Shown here piece after piece: positions 35,701 to 47,107 of a DNA stretch of 64,000 bases. The notes under the pieces are model-generated. The model was not told the DNA's origin, did not search any database, and was given only the letters and a program-made list of their open reading frames with translations. This stretch comes from Adenanthera pavonina (lineage: Eukaryota > Streptophyta > Magnoliopsida > Fabales > Fabaceae). The position numbers and the translations under genes are program-made. The stretch's first letter is position 1. The number at the start of each line of letters is the position of its first letter. The stretch spans positions 34,042,501 to 34,106,500 of the forward strand of contig JAIVEN010000008.1 in assembly GCA_026686845.1 (NCBI GenBank), in the 5' to 3' direction.

Positions 35701-36432
35701 AAAAAAGTATAGGAAGAATTTAGGAATTTTATGAAAATTTTATTTTCTTGGTTTTCTCATTTTTTTCTCATTTTCATTAGTATATTTTTATCTGAATTTA
35801 TGTTAATTAATCTACCTCAACTCCTTTCTACCTAATTTCACTCATCCAAACAAGTTTTAAAGCAACTCCTCTTTTTTTTTCTCTTTGGCTTTTGTAAAAG
35901 TCAAATACTTTGTGGTAGATGAATAGAAAAAGTATTTAGGTGAAATTTGCTCCAACTCGGTTTTTGCCAACGAAGAAGCACCCATAGAGCTGCTTCAGAC
36001 TCAATAGAGTTTAAGGGCAAAATCACGGCTCTAACGTAATAATGATCAGACATCCAAACACGTGAAAAAAGGATGAAAAAGTTGGTTTTGGGTTAGAAGT
36101 GCTTTTTTAAAATATACCTTACGTCAAAAAATGAAAGGTAAAATTTACTAATGGTGTTGCCATGACCAATTTTATATTATATTTTTAAAATAATATTATA
36201 TTTTTAGATTCTTAAATCGAATATTAAAAGTCATATTTTATTTGAAATTTAAATTTCTTATGTCATTTTTTTAATTTATTAGTGATTAGTAATAGTAATT
36301 TATATTTTGTTTTTTTTAATATAGTTGTTTGGTATGATACTATATATTTTAAAGTTATGTATATAGTATTATTTTATGACATTTTCTAAAATTTTAATAT
36401 ATCTCATGTTTTAAAAAAAAAAAAAATAGCCC
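32800..36432. other. AT-rich intergenic DNA
   Basis: No gene is recognised. It contains AT runs near 33090-33105 and 33126-33143, and a possible MITE around 33910-34180, where TATGTTTGGTAC-like words recur in both directions. A truncated TACTCCTTCAATCCC MITE end lies near 34733. Around 35940-36110 a less AT-rich passage has no coding signature. Confidence 0.45.
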
Positions 36433-36457
36433 GTGCAATGCACACTCCTTAATCTAG
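36427..36457 (+). mobile_element. Helitron-type 3' terminus (non-autonomous element)
   Basis: An A-rich tract is followed by TAGCCCGTGCAATGCAC, a short perfect palindrome (GTGCA-A-TGCAC, 36433-36443), a 10-nt spacer and CTAG (36454-36457), then host T. Plant Helitrons end in a GC-rich hairpin followed by CTRR before T, and the GCCCGTGCAATGCAC wording is common in them. The outer GCCC no longer has its GGGC partner. The 5' TC end was not located. Confidence 0.6.
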
Positions 36458-36805
36458 TGTAGTGTAGTTGAGAGAAAATATGAAAATAATCCAATGAATG
36501 GAGGAGGCATGACAAGTGAGGAAACAAGAGGCCACCCTCTTGATTGGAATGAGCTATCTGTATCAAAATATGAAGACAAAAAAAATGTGGGGAAGGAGAT
36601 TGAGTGGTTTTGAATGAAATGAAACTGTAAACCTTGGACGTAGCAAGTATCAATAATACGAGGCACCACCATCAATCCTTCACAATTCAATTTTAGAACC
36701 AAAGTTTAGTCGGTAATGGTCCCCTCTCTCATCCATTTCTCTAAAGTCCACTTTTGTCCAGCTAATGTAAATCTATTTACGGCTTTTTTGTACCATTGCT
36801 AAGCG
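36458..36805. other. Short intergenic stretch, no gene seen
   Basis: Moderately AT-rich, between the Helitron terminus and the next inverted-repeat element. Nothing recognisable. Confidence 0.4.
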
Positions 36806-37115
36806 CTCTCTCTGTGATTTAGGTCGTCTGTTGCTGTCAAAACAGCAAACAGCAAATCTGGACCGAATCTGGACGACCCAAATTTTATTTTATTTCTCCT
36901 TCTAATTTTTTTAATAAATAATCATATATTTTTTAAAAAACTTATAGTTAAAAATGATTGTTTTTATTTTTCATATTATTTCCTTCAAAATAAAAAACAT
37001 TATATCTTTCAATAAAAATATATGTATGAAATTTGGACAATCCGGAGTTGATTTGAACGGTTCGAATTTGCTGTCAAAATAGCAACTGCAGACAACCCAA
37101 ATCCTTCTCTCTCAC
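36806..37115. mobile_element. MITE-like element with about 50-bp terminal inverted repeats
   Basis: The left arm begins CTCTCTCTGTGATTTAGGTC and contains TTGCTGTCAAAACAGC. The right arm, inverted, reads GAGAGAGAAGGATTTGGGTT and contains TTGCTATTTTGACAGC. The arms enclose about 200 bp of AT-rich DNA. Long arms suggest a Mutator-like or fold-back type. A target duplication was not resolved. Confidence 0.6.
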
Positions 37116-40100
37116 TCTGCAGACTAAAAATTAAGATAAAAATTAAAAACATTTATTATTAAATAATACTACAAGATGATAAATGTATCATGTATCATAT
37201 TTTTTTTTTGTGCGTTAAGTTTTTGTTTCTTTTATACTAAAAGTTTAAGAGATCGCTTGATACATTTTCAAGAAATATACTTTTTGAAAACTTCAAATTT
37301 TTTGCGAAAGTTCAGGTATGATTTGCTTGTTTATTTTTAATAAGTTCAAACTATTTTTAAATTAAATAAATATATTTTATTTTAATGTTAAAGATATAGA
37401 TGCACTTTTTATTTCATAATATTTAACGAAATGAAGAACTCTTTTGGAAAAATATTATAAATCAAATTAAACTTAACTTTGCAAGAACTTATATGCTTTC
37501 CTGAACTAGGCAATTAATCTACTTCACGCTAAGTTTAGCTTCTTCCCTTAATTCCCTCGTGCTAGTCGACCATTAAAACACAAGTCCTAAATCTATTTGA
37601 TATCCTCAAATTTTGAAGTTTTAAAAATCAACATAATTTAACTTTACCATAGGACTTTGTGGAATACAATTGGCTCTTTTTTTTTTTTTTGCTTGACAAA
37701 GAAATATATATAATTGATTTCAAACTATTACTTACTATATGGGGCTGTATACAATACATGGATCCCCCATTTAATTAACATCATTTATCATTACCATATG
37801 AGGGGGATCAAGCGGAATATAATTAACTTAAATGTTGAAACTGAAAATAGGAAAATTGACTGTACATGAATGTATTGCATCGTACTCAATAGTCAATGGT
37901 ATGGTTGAAAATCAGCCCTGGTGAATGATGGAGACTCTTGCAAAAATAAGAGGTACATACTTTATTTTAACCTTTTGACATGTTTAGTGTCTTCCATGTA
38001 CATGGTTTAGACATTTAATTAAATGTGTGACAGCAATATATATAGAGATAGTGCCCTTTTATATATGTGTTGTAGAAGCTTCTGTATAAAATACAAAAAT
38101 AAAATAAAATAAAATAAAAGGGGAATTTAGAGGCTTCAACTTTAATTTGACTTTTCAGCTGTATTGCTTCTTTCTTTTTCGGTGAATGAAACCTTTAAGT
38201 TATGCTTATTTCCGTGCATGTAATTTCATGGGATGATTTGCTAATCAAGGGGCTAGTATTCTTATCTGCTAATTCTGTAGGATTTTTTTTTTAATAAATA
38301 AAGCCCTCTTTACAGAAATTGAGATAAACAATTTTAGATGGCTAATTTGTTTTTTTAATCTCCCTCAGTTACAACGACTCTACTTACTTAATTTCATGTT
38401 TGTTCCGCCTATGTACCAAACATAAGAACCAAATAGAATTAATTAAAATTAATAAATGAATGTTGTCCCATTCAAGACAAAACCTAGCTCTTAAACATAG
38501 TGAACATTTTGGAATAAAGTTTTTTTTTTTTAAATCTTATTGGACCATGTGCAATTTGCATCACCCAATGTTTAAGAAATAAACTGTCCGGTTTATAATT
38601 TTTGAATAATGTGACTGACAAAAAATAATGTGATGAAAAATATTATGTATGTTTCAGATACTGATAAATTTGTTGTTCAAGCAAGTTTTCCCCCCTAACT
38701 TATGGCTATATATATATAAAACATTAATCCATTCTTCGATGGTGACAAGTGACAAGTAAAAGGTCATGAGTAAAACCCCGTTTAAGCTTGCAAGATTTGA
38801 TTTAATTCAATATTTTAATTCATTTGGTCCTTCCACCAAAATAATTTTTTTGGTATAATTATATATTATGTGATACTACTAGATTAGATTCGAGTGGGTT
38901 TAAAAGAGAGTAGCTCTCTTAATATATTTTTTTATTCACAAAACTCAAATTCGAAACCTAACTTAAGAGATAGTTAAAATCTCTTATCACTTAATTCAAT
39001 TTTCATTGGTCTTCCATCAAAATGTTTGTATCAAATTGCTGAAAATTTACTTCTTCAGGTCTTCCCACAAAAAATCTGATCTGGGGCCAAATTTTAGACC
39101 TTACAATTGCACTCATAAAATTTTTTATTTGTTTAATAAGATTACTTTGAGTATAAAAAAAATAGTGTCACCCTGCTAAAAGGAATTGAAGTGTGTGTGT
39201 AAAGAGTTTTATAAGCTCAAAACAATTCAATCCCCAGTTCACATTATGCAAGACTCAAAAATCAATGATTATATATAATTCATCACAAATGAATTGTTTA
39301 CATTATTTAATATATATAATTCCTTGTTAATTAATTAATTTGTTAAGAACCCCTTGATGATAAACAAAGTTGGGATCTCTTGTCAATTTGGTGTTAAATT
39401 ATATCCTGAGATATGTGAACTTGAAATGCTTTAAAGATGTGACATATCTGTTCAAATTTATCTCGTGAATATGGATGAAATCTAGAGTGCAAACCAAAAA
39501 TGGTGATGGGATTTAAATTAAAACGATATTATTGAGGCGCAAGATTGTACTAATTTAGCAACAGATTTTGAGTTGGAGCCCTAAACAATTATATTAAATA
39601 TTTATTGAGAAAGTTTTATCACCCTTGTACAATCCTATTTAACTCGATTTAGGTAAGTTAAAGTTTAATGTGTTTATTGAATACTAGGTGGTTTGATATT
39701 GAAAGAATGATATTATTGATTATTTGTGATTAGTTGATGGTATGGTCCCCTGGTTCCTACTGTTATATTGCAAAGATAGTAATTTGAATTGTTTATAAAA
39801 TATATGTATATATATATCAATTGGATATGGGTAGGGAGGATCCAGTTTTCATAGCATTAAATCAATGATAGGAACCCCAAAACAATAATGCACTTTGAAT
39901 ATTATCCACACATCTTGAAAAAAAATCCAAAATTATGTCATTATATTGTTATCAATTAAACTTTCCAACGCTTTAGTTTGGAAAAATTTTCTCCAAAATT
40001 AAGGCTTGTTTCTCTACTTCGATGCATAAAATGTTTAGTATTTGGTTTATATTAAGATAGTTGTATGTATCATATATATATATATATATATATAGTTGTC

Positions 40101-43100
40101 GTGTTTTTATTAGAGGATTATAAACTTTTTTTAATAACTTTCTATCACGTTATTATCTTTTTTTCTTCTGGATTTTTTTAAAAGAATTTTTTGTATCATT
40201 TTAGTTTCACCAAAATAATTTAGCCTCAATTTTGTATGTTGCTAAAAATTTAGTTTTCAATCTTCAATAGTGTTATTTGTTTTTCACGAATCATAGTTTA
40301 ATATAATGCGAGTTCCCTTAATTTTTAATTAAGGTGTATCTCATTACCATACTCTTGTAATCTCCTGTTTCCAAGTAAGTGATCACGTTGAGATATTTAA
40401 CATTTAACAAAAAAATAACCATATAAATGTTTCAAAAAAAATTATTATGAAAACAATTAGCTACATGCATGGGGTTATAATGCTATATTTGGATAAAATG
40501 TTTTTCTTCTTAGATCCGTAACCTTGAAATCTCATATTTGGATTTAGATGACATCGAAAAATCATAAAAGGGAATGTTTTTAAATGAAAACTATGCGGGC
40601 AAGACTTTAAGACACAGATAATAACTTTGATCAGCTTCCATCTGTAATTAATTAATTATTTAAATGCACCTAGCCAAATAGTTTAGTCTATTCTAAAATA
40701 TAAGAAGACTCCCTTTTTCTAATGATTGTAGTTGTCTGTTGTTATCTAGAAAAAAGGCACTATTTGAGATAAATTATAGTCTTTTAATTAAAAAGCGATG
40801 CGGTTTTTTTTTCTTAATTTTATTAAAATTATTTTTATTAAAGTAAAAAATAAATTCTAAATATTTTTTGTAAATTATATTTTAGATTTTTTCTTTGTTT
40901 TATTAGATATCTATATATATATTTTTAAAAAATGTCAATATTTTTAAAATATTATTATTTTAAATTAAAAAAACATCTACATATTATTAATTAAAATTTT
41001 TAATATATTTTTATCATCAATATCAATATAAAATTTATAACAAATCACATTATTTCCATATTACATTATATAGTGTAATTTCTGCTTATTGGTACTAACA
41101 TTTGAACTTAAAATCTCTAGGTTAAGCCTTTTTTGGCTTACAATCAAGAACAGTGCAATTTACTCTTCATATTTCATGCAATATATAGGATTCATTTAGT
41201 TAGTCAATATAAAATATAAAAAAAAATATTTTTTTCAATCCTTTATATTAGTCACATTCTAAAAATTTTCTTTAATCCTAAATATATATCAAATTCTTTA
41301 AATTTTTTTTAGTATTAACTACTTTTTTTTTTCAAAATACTCTTATTTATGAGAGTATGTGTGAACTATTTAAATTTGTGATATTTATAAAAGATAAAAA
41401 TAAAAATTATATCAATTTAAAGATAATTTTAATAATATAACAAATTTTTTTAATTCTAATAATATATTTAAAAATAATTTGTATTAAAAAATAATAATAC
41501 TATTTACAAACCATAAACACTGGATCTTATTTCAAACAGTACAAATGGACATGCCACTTTGGTTTTTTTGTTTTTTTATAAGATCTCTATATATTAATTA
41601 GGTTGGTTTGGAATTGAAATCGTAATGATTGATCGGTACGAAAATTGCAAAACTGAAGCGATAAGATGGTTCATGGGATACAGAGAAATAGTGGTCATCA
41701 TCAATTCTTTATCTCCATTCTCAAAAGCCAATTGGTGAACCAGATGACACGTGGCAAGTAAATGATACATGGGCTTTTTGTTGTCACTGTCAAACCCAAC
41801 CCAGCAAATTAAAAAAGCCCACAAAAAATAGCACTAAAGGGCAAACACTCACCCTAATCCCGTGTGTACCCCGCGTCCATGTGAAGCTGTGAGCTCACCA
41901 ACAGTCACACACATGCAAAAGAAACCTCAAAGCTTATGTGTCTTTTGGCTTTTAAGGTCTTCTAGATTTTTATTTCATTGCAATTAATAGTCTTCGAGTT
42001 TAAATTCAAGATTTTATCTCCCAACTGCTATTAAAAAAAAATCAATCAGTGATATTTTTTAATCAACACCAAATGAGAAAATTATCTACCGTGGATGATA
42101 AATATCAAGTGAATTGTATTCAATTGCATAAACTCAGACTTTTTCCCCTCTTCCCGCAAAACCACTAACAAAATTTATGAACAATATATATATATATATA
42201 TATTAGTGTTTTATTATTTTGGAAACGTAAAGTAGAATTCAAGTCGGCAAGCTGATGGGGTCATTTAATTTAATATTGATATGAATATCGTTATCAACAA
42301 TTCAACATTAATATAAAATATAAAATTTATACCATATTGCATTGTTCACAATTAATGAATATTGGTAATCATTTTTAAAACTTCTATAATGCAGAAAAGA
42401 CCCTTATAATTAGTCAAAGTTTAAAGTGGTAATACCGAATAGTTTTATCAAAGAAAAAAAAACCCATCTAATTTAGAGCAAATTGTATAATTTTTGTATT
42501 TTTTTTAAAATTAAGTAGCCATCTTTTATTTTTTTTAAATATAACACTCTAGTTGCTCTTGACAACAATTAAAGTTTTTTGTAATGTTTGAACTTTCACT
42601 AAGATATTATATTCTATTACCCTAAGTCCATGTTTTATTTATGCATAATTGACGAAAATCTGATAAATAACAACAATAGAATGACCATTAATTAATTCCC
42701 GTGTAAAACTAACTCAATAAATATTTATATTAAAAAAAATTCAATCAAATTTTTAAGATAAAATTAACGAAAGTATATAAACATATAAATAATGTCATCT
42801 CAATAAGCCAGAATATATAATTTATTCTTTAACTTATTAAGTACCATGTCATCTTAAATATTTTTGTTAATGTAAGAAAACAATTATATTAAATTTTTAG
42901 TCGATGTAATAGATTATATTGCATTGAAATAACTTTGAAGAAATTGAAGCAACATTTGTACGGAAGTTCAAAAATAGAAGTACAATTTTGTCTTTCTATT
43001 CTTTTTTAATATTTATGGTGTTGTATAACAAGAAATAATGAAATACTATTTTTGAGAGTGAAGGAGGATGGCTATAAGGAGGGCACGTTGGTCATTTGAA

Positions 43101-44432
43101 AGCCAACAGTTCACATCCACCACCTCTCATCCCATTGGAGACAGCTTGATTTAAACTTTGCGGGGGAAGTCATCACGCGCCCTTTCTTGCTGTGGGACTC
43201 ACGCCCTACCCTATATGTTGATTTTTGAGGACATCACGTTTTCTTTTGTCATTACATATTTACATTTACACCCGTTCGTTAAATGGTCAAAATCATCCAA
43301 TGGATATACTTTTTCAAATATAAACTTGTAAATGTATAGCATAGTATTTCAATTTCACTAATATCCATATATTTTGGGGAAAACGTGTGTATATGTTATG
43401 AATAATTTAGTTATATTATTGTTAAAAGGGTCAATAGAAAATATAAAAAGTGTAAAAAAGTCATTATTTATAAATTGCAAACATTGTGTTTCATTTCTCT
43501 AATTTATTTTGACTTTGATATACTAGTATTTTTTTTTCTTTGAGTATCTCTTACCAATTCAACTTCTTTTTTATTTTTTTAAAGTATAATAAATATTTTC
43601 CAATTGAAAAAGATTAATTTATTTATGACGTAAAAATTATCTAAATAGATTTTAATTCTCTTAATAAAGTATTTCTCATACATACATTATTGACTATTTC
43701 CAATTCGACTTTACTTCTTGCAAGGATGGAAGTGAGGGGGACATGATGGAGCCATATTCCCCTACTTTTCAATTTTTATTTAATATGATACGTATTTTTG
43801 TATTAATTTTTTATATTATGTAGAGATATAAAAATTTATACTTTAATATAAAAATAGGTAAAAATTTAAAAAGTCACTATCTCTATTTTTTTTAGAGTTT
43901 TCAGTGTCTTTCCACTTAGTAGGATAAGACTAATATTACTACTGCTATATCTAACATCTTAAACCTATTCCATTGTAAGATTTATACTCTCTTTTACTTT
44001 ATTAAATACCAATTTCACCCTTATTTAGTTTTTTCCTCATTTTCAATGTTTCCTAAATTCTAACTGTGGCCTTACTTTCCTCTCTCTTACTTTGCTTTCT
44101 TTTATCTACCTATATCCCAATTATATTAGTTATATATATATTAATTATAATTTATTTCATATTTTAGATGTTAAATTTTTCTTTGATTAATATTTATGTT
44201 TTCCACCGTGATAACCAAATCCTAGCCTGGTGCCTGATTCCTTGAGCATATCAATGGTTGAATTTGATCAAATCAATAATTTGTGATATATTGGTAAATG
44301 ATTAAATTATTTTCTTTTATTTTTTTAAGTGTGTGTAATTTTAATCCAACTCATCACCGTCGCCCTCTAAAGCCTCTGTTGTCACGGTGTGTTATGCTTT
44401 ACTGTACATGACTCAGTTTTTGTACTTAACTA
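37116..44432. other. Long AT-rich intergenic region
   Basis: No gene is recognised in about 7.3 kb. It contains an (AAAAT)n run near 38096-38118, AT microsatellites at 40072-40094 and 42184-42203, an isolated CACGTGGC (ABRE/G-box) at 41748-41755, and a GC-richer passage at about 43075-43250. The last two lie 3.3 kb and 1.8-2.0 kb upstream of the AP2/ERF gene. Confidence 0.5.
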
Positions 44433-44690
44433 CTCTCTCCTATATATAGAATTTTTTATTCTGATCCTAAATATAAGATCATTTATAATATATGGGTAGT
44501 ATTTATTATACATTTTCAAAAAATACCTCTATTTAATGTATCCAAAAATAAAGAGAAAGAGATTAAATAAGGGTAGTTTTGGAAAAATATTGAAATTTTT
44601 GTAAAAATCAAGGTAGTTAATTAGTTTTAATTCTAATTCTTAATCTGCGTGATTCGGTTAAAAGAGTCTTATATTAAGGATCAGAGGGAG
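44433..44690 (+). mobile_element. Stowaway-like MITE, subfamily 1
   Basis: TA flanks at 44431 and 44691. The ends are CTCTCTCCTATATA and GATCAGAGGGAG. The interior is closely similar to 23075-23329. It is 258 bp and ends about 370 bp upstream of the AP2/ERF start codon, so it lies in that promoter region. Confidence 0.82.
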
Positions 44691-45007
44691 TATTATTTTT
44701 ATTGTTAATTAACTTGATTTTTTTACTATAATCTTTAAACTTTTCATCTAATTTTAATTGAATCTTTCAATTAATATTACATTGGTCGCTTAATTTTTAT
44801 TTAAAAAGAATAAATATATCAAATCTTAAAATTTAAAAACTAAATTAAAATTAATTAATTCCACTCTAATCAATCACTAGTAATTAATTAAAATTATTTA
44901 ATCTGATATACTTAATTGCATGCGATGTCCCTATATTCTTTTCACTTGCCTCTATTCTCCAGGGACAGTTCTGTAATTTGATATCTGTCCTCGATGCATC
45001 GTCACAT

Positions 45008-45015
45008 TATAAAAG
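45008..45015 (+). promoter_or_regulatory. Candidate TATA box of the AP2/ERF gene
   Basis: TATAAAAG, a good match to the plant TATA consensus. It predicts transcription starting near 45040, which would place the upstream in-frame ATG at 44994 outside the mRNA and favour the start at 45063. Confidence 0.5.
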
Positions 45016-45062
45016 TTGTAGATGCTCGCATAGCAAGATTGGTTGACACTGTAAATTCGAGA

Positions 45063-45659
45063 ATGAAGCCCCCACCTCCCTACGCTCACGACGATGACCT
45101 AACAACCGCCGTCTCCTCCGCTACCGTTGAGACAGCAGAGAAAACCGATAACTCAAGAGTCGGAGGCACGCGCCATCCAATCTACCGGGGTGTCAGGAAA
45201 CGGCGGTGGGGCAAATGGGTGTCAGAAATCCGGGAGCCGCGTAAGAAATCGCGGATATGGCTGGGTTCATTCCCGGTGCCGGAGATGGCGGCGAAGGCAT
45301 ATGACGTTGCGGCGTACTGCCTGAAAGGCCGGAAGGCGCAGCTCAATTTTCCCGACGAGGTCGAGCACCTGCCGCGGCCGTCCACAAGTGCCGCCAGAGA
45401 TATCCAGGAGGCCGCAGCGAAGGCGGCTCATGCAATGAAAGCCTCGGCGAAGAAGAGCAGCATTGTATCCGATGGAGACGGCGACGGCGACAGCAGGGGT
45501 GATGATTTTTGGGGCGAGATTGAATTGCCGGAGCTGATGAACAGTGGGTATTTCCGGAGTTCTCACAGTGGGTCATCGTGGGCTCCCTCCGGCGACATGA
45601 CGGCGTGGCCGGAGATGGAGCTTCCGTCGCAGCTGCAACCATTCATGGCGTGCCTATAA
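45063..45659 (+). CDS. AP2/ERF transcription factor, DREB A-4-like
   Basis: An intronless CDS of 198 residues starting MKPPPPYAHDDD. Residues about 38-97 form a complete AP2 domain (YRGVRKRRWGKWVSEIREP, then RIWLGSFPVPEMAAKAYDVAA and QLNFP). The WVSEIRE word with Val and Glu at the DREB positions, a PRKKSRIWLG stretch, and the LPRPS...RDIQEAAAKAA segment after the domain are typical of the A-4 (TINY-like) group; ERF022/ERF023 are the nearest I can suggest. The C-terminus is acidic (DDFWGEIELPELM), a likely activation region. The family binds DRE/CRT or GCC elements in the nucleus in stress and hormone responses. The frame is open to an earlier ATG at 44994 (221 residues), but the extra part is AT-rich, has no family similarity and overlaps a TATA box. 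The coding region is markedly GC-richer than its surroundings, a usual trait of intronless plant AP2 genes. Confidence 0.93.
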   Translation: MKPPPPYAHDDDLTTAVSSATVETAEKTDNSRVGGTRHPIYRGVRKRRWGKWVSEIREPRKKSRIWLGSFPVPEMAAKAYDVAAYCLKGRKAQLNFPDEVEHLPRPSTSAARDIQEAAAKAAHAMKASAKKSSIVSDGDGDGDSRGDDFWGEIELPELMNSGYFRSSHSGSSWAPSGDMTAWPEMELPSQLQPFMACL

Positions 45660-46600
45660 TGTGTATTATTAATGGTGTCCAGTGGTTGGTAAGCCCTGTA
45701 TATACTTGCCAACTGTTAGCGTTCTCATCATCAATAATAAACAATAATTATTATTATATTATATTTATAATTTATAATTATAATTATTATATTATGTTTT
45801 GCTACACAACATGAATGATTAAATATTCAGTAGCTCAGCCACCAGCTAATTTGTGTGAATCAGTGATACAGGCATGTGTTTGCTTCAGTGTTCAGTATTA
45901 TAAATATATTAATTAATAATAAGTTAAGTTTACAACAATTTTCGAGAAGGGCTTCAATTTTTACAGAATTTGCTTGAGCCCCATGTAATTACTATAAATT
46001 CTAGTCAAACTGGATTTATTATTCTTGTGTTCAAAACTCAGCACCAGTTCTTTGTAAGTAGTAATCCATATTGGTGTTAATTAAAGTTAATTTGCGCGCG
46101 TGTGTATATCTATAATGTAATACTAGAATTCTTCTTTCTTCTTTCATCGATGTGTTCTCTTAATTTGCTTCAGAATGCTCCAGTCTGAGTTCTATCTTGA
46201 AGTATTTATTATTTTTTCTGGGTTGAAATATCTTGAAAGTATTTATTTATGAAGTTTGAAAACTTTCTATCTTCCTTTCCTTCTATGCTTTTCTGGGAAA
46301 AGCACCTTTATTTGAAGACTCTTCCCCTTTATTTGAATTTTGCATGTAAAGAGTAATTTATTCTCCATTAACTAACGCCAGCTTTTATTTTATTTTAAAT
46401 TGCAATATATCATTTTCTTATTAAATTTAGACCAAAAAGTAAAAAAGAGAGATGAAAGTAACATGGATATCACTCACTCTTTCTCCTTTTTTTTTTTAAT
46501 TTTTTTTCACTTAATAAATAAGAAAATAGAGAAATTGGTGTATGGGTGCAGTGTATACCTAATTTTACCAAAACTATTTATGTGAAAGGCTATCTTTTGG
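45660..46600. other. 3' flank of the AP2/ERF gene
   Basis: Likely 3' UTR at the start, with AATAATAAACAATAAT near 45731-45746 as a polyadenylation-signal region. The rest is AT-rich without a gene. Confidence 0.5.
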
Positions 46601-47099
46601 TAGAGCCGTCAAAATGGGTCAAATCCGACGAGCCGGCCCGAAAAGATTGAAAAAATGAGTGGACTTGGACTTCAATTTCAGGAGTAAATACATAATTCGA
46701 GTTTTTTGAGCTCGGCCGGTTTAGGCTCAGCCCGTGGTGGGCAGGCTCGAGCGGGCCACGGGCCGGCTTGAAAGCCCGAAACTTTTTTCTTTTTCTTTTT
46801 TTTTTAAATATTATAAAAATATATTATTTTATTAATTAGTGATATATAAATTGTAAAATTTGAATATTATGTTATTTTTTGATGAATTATGATAATAATT
46901 AGTTGTATTAATTTAAATAATTATATAAAAAAATATAAAAAATATTAAAAAATTAAGAAAAGCCTGCAGGTCGGCCAGTAGGCCTAATTCCACGCGCTCG
47001 AGTTTAATTTTCCAGGTCAATTTGTCAAATCAGGCTTTTTGACCCGACCCAAGACGGATCGACCCAAATGGGTCGAGCTAGCCCAATTTGACAATACTA
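46601..47099. mobile_element. hAT-like non-autonomous element with 8-bp target duplication
   Basis: About 499 bp. The left end is TAGAGCCGTCAAAATGGG; the right end, inverted, is TAGTATTGTCAAATTGGG. The flanking octamers are TCTTTTGG (46593-46600) and CCCTTTGG (47100-47107), matching at six of eight positions, as expected for an old hAT insertion. Both subterminal parts are GC-rich (for example GGGCCACGGGCCGGC) around an AT-rich core. Confidence 0.78.
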
Positions 47100-47107
47100 C
47101 CCTTTGG

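Noticed and set aside
41594..41824. Minus-strand frame of 76 codons
   Set aside because: No signature and it sits in AT-rich DNA without splice or promoter context.
45127..45642. Open frames in other phases of the AP2/ERF gene
   Set aside because: They arise from the GC-rich coding sequence; only the AP2 frame has a recognisable domain.
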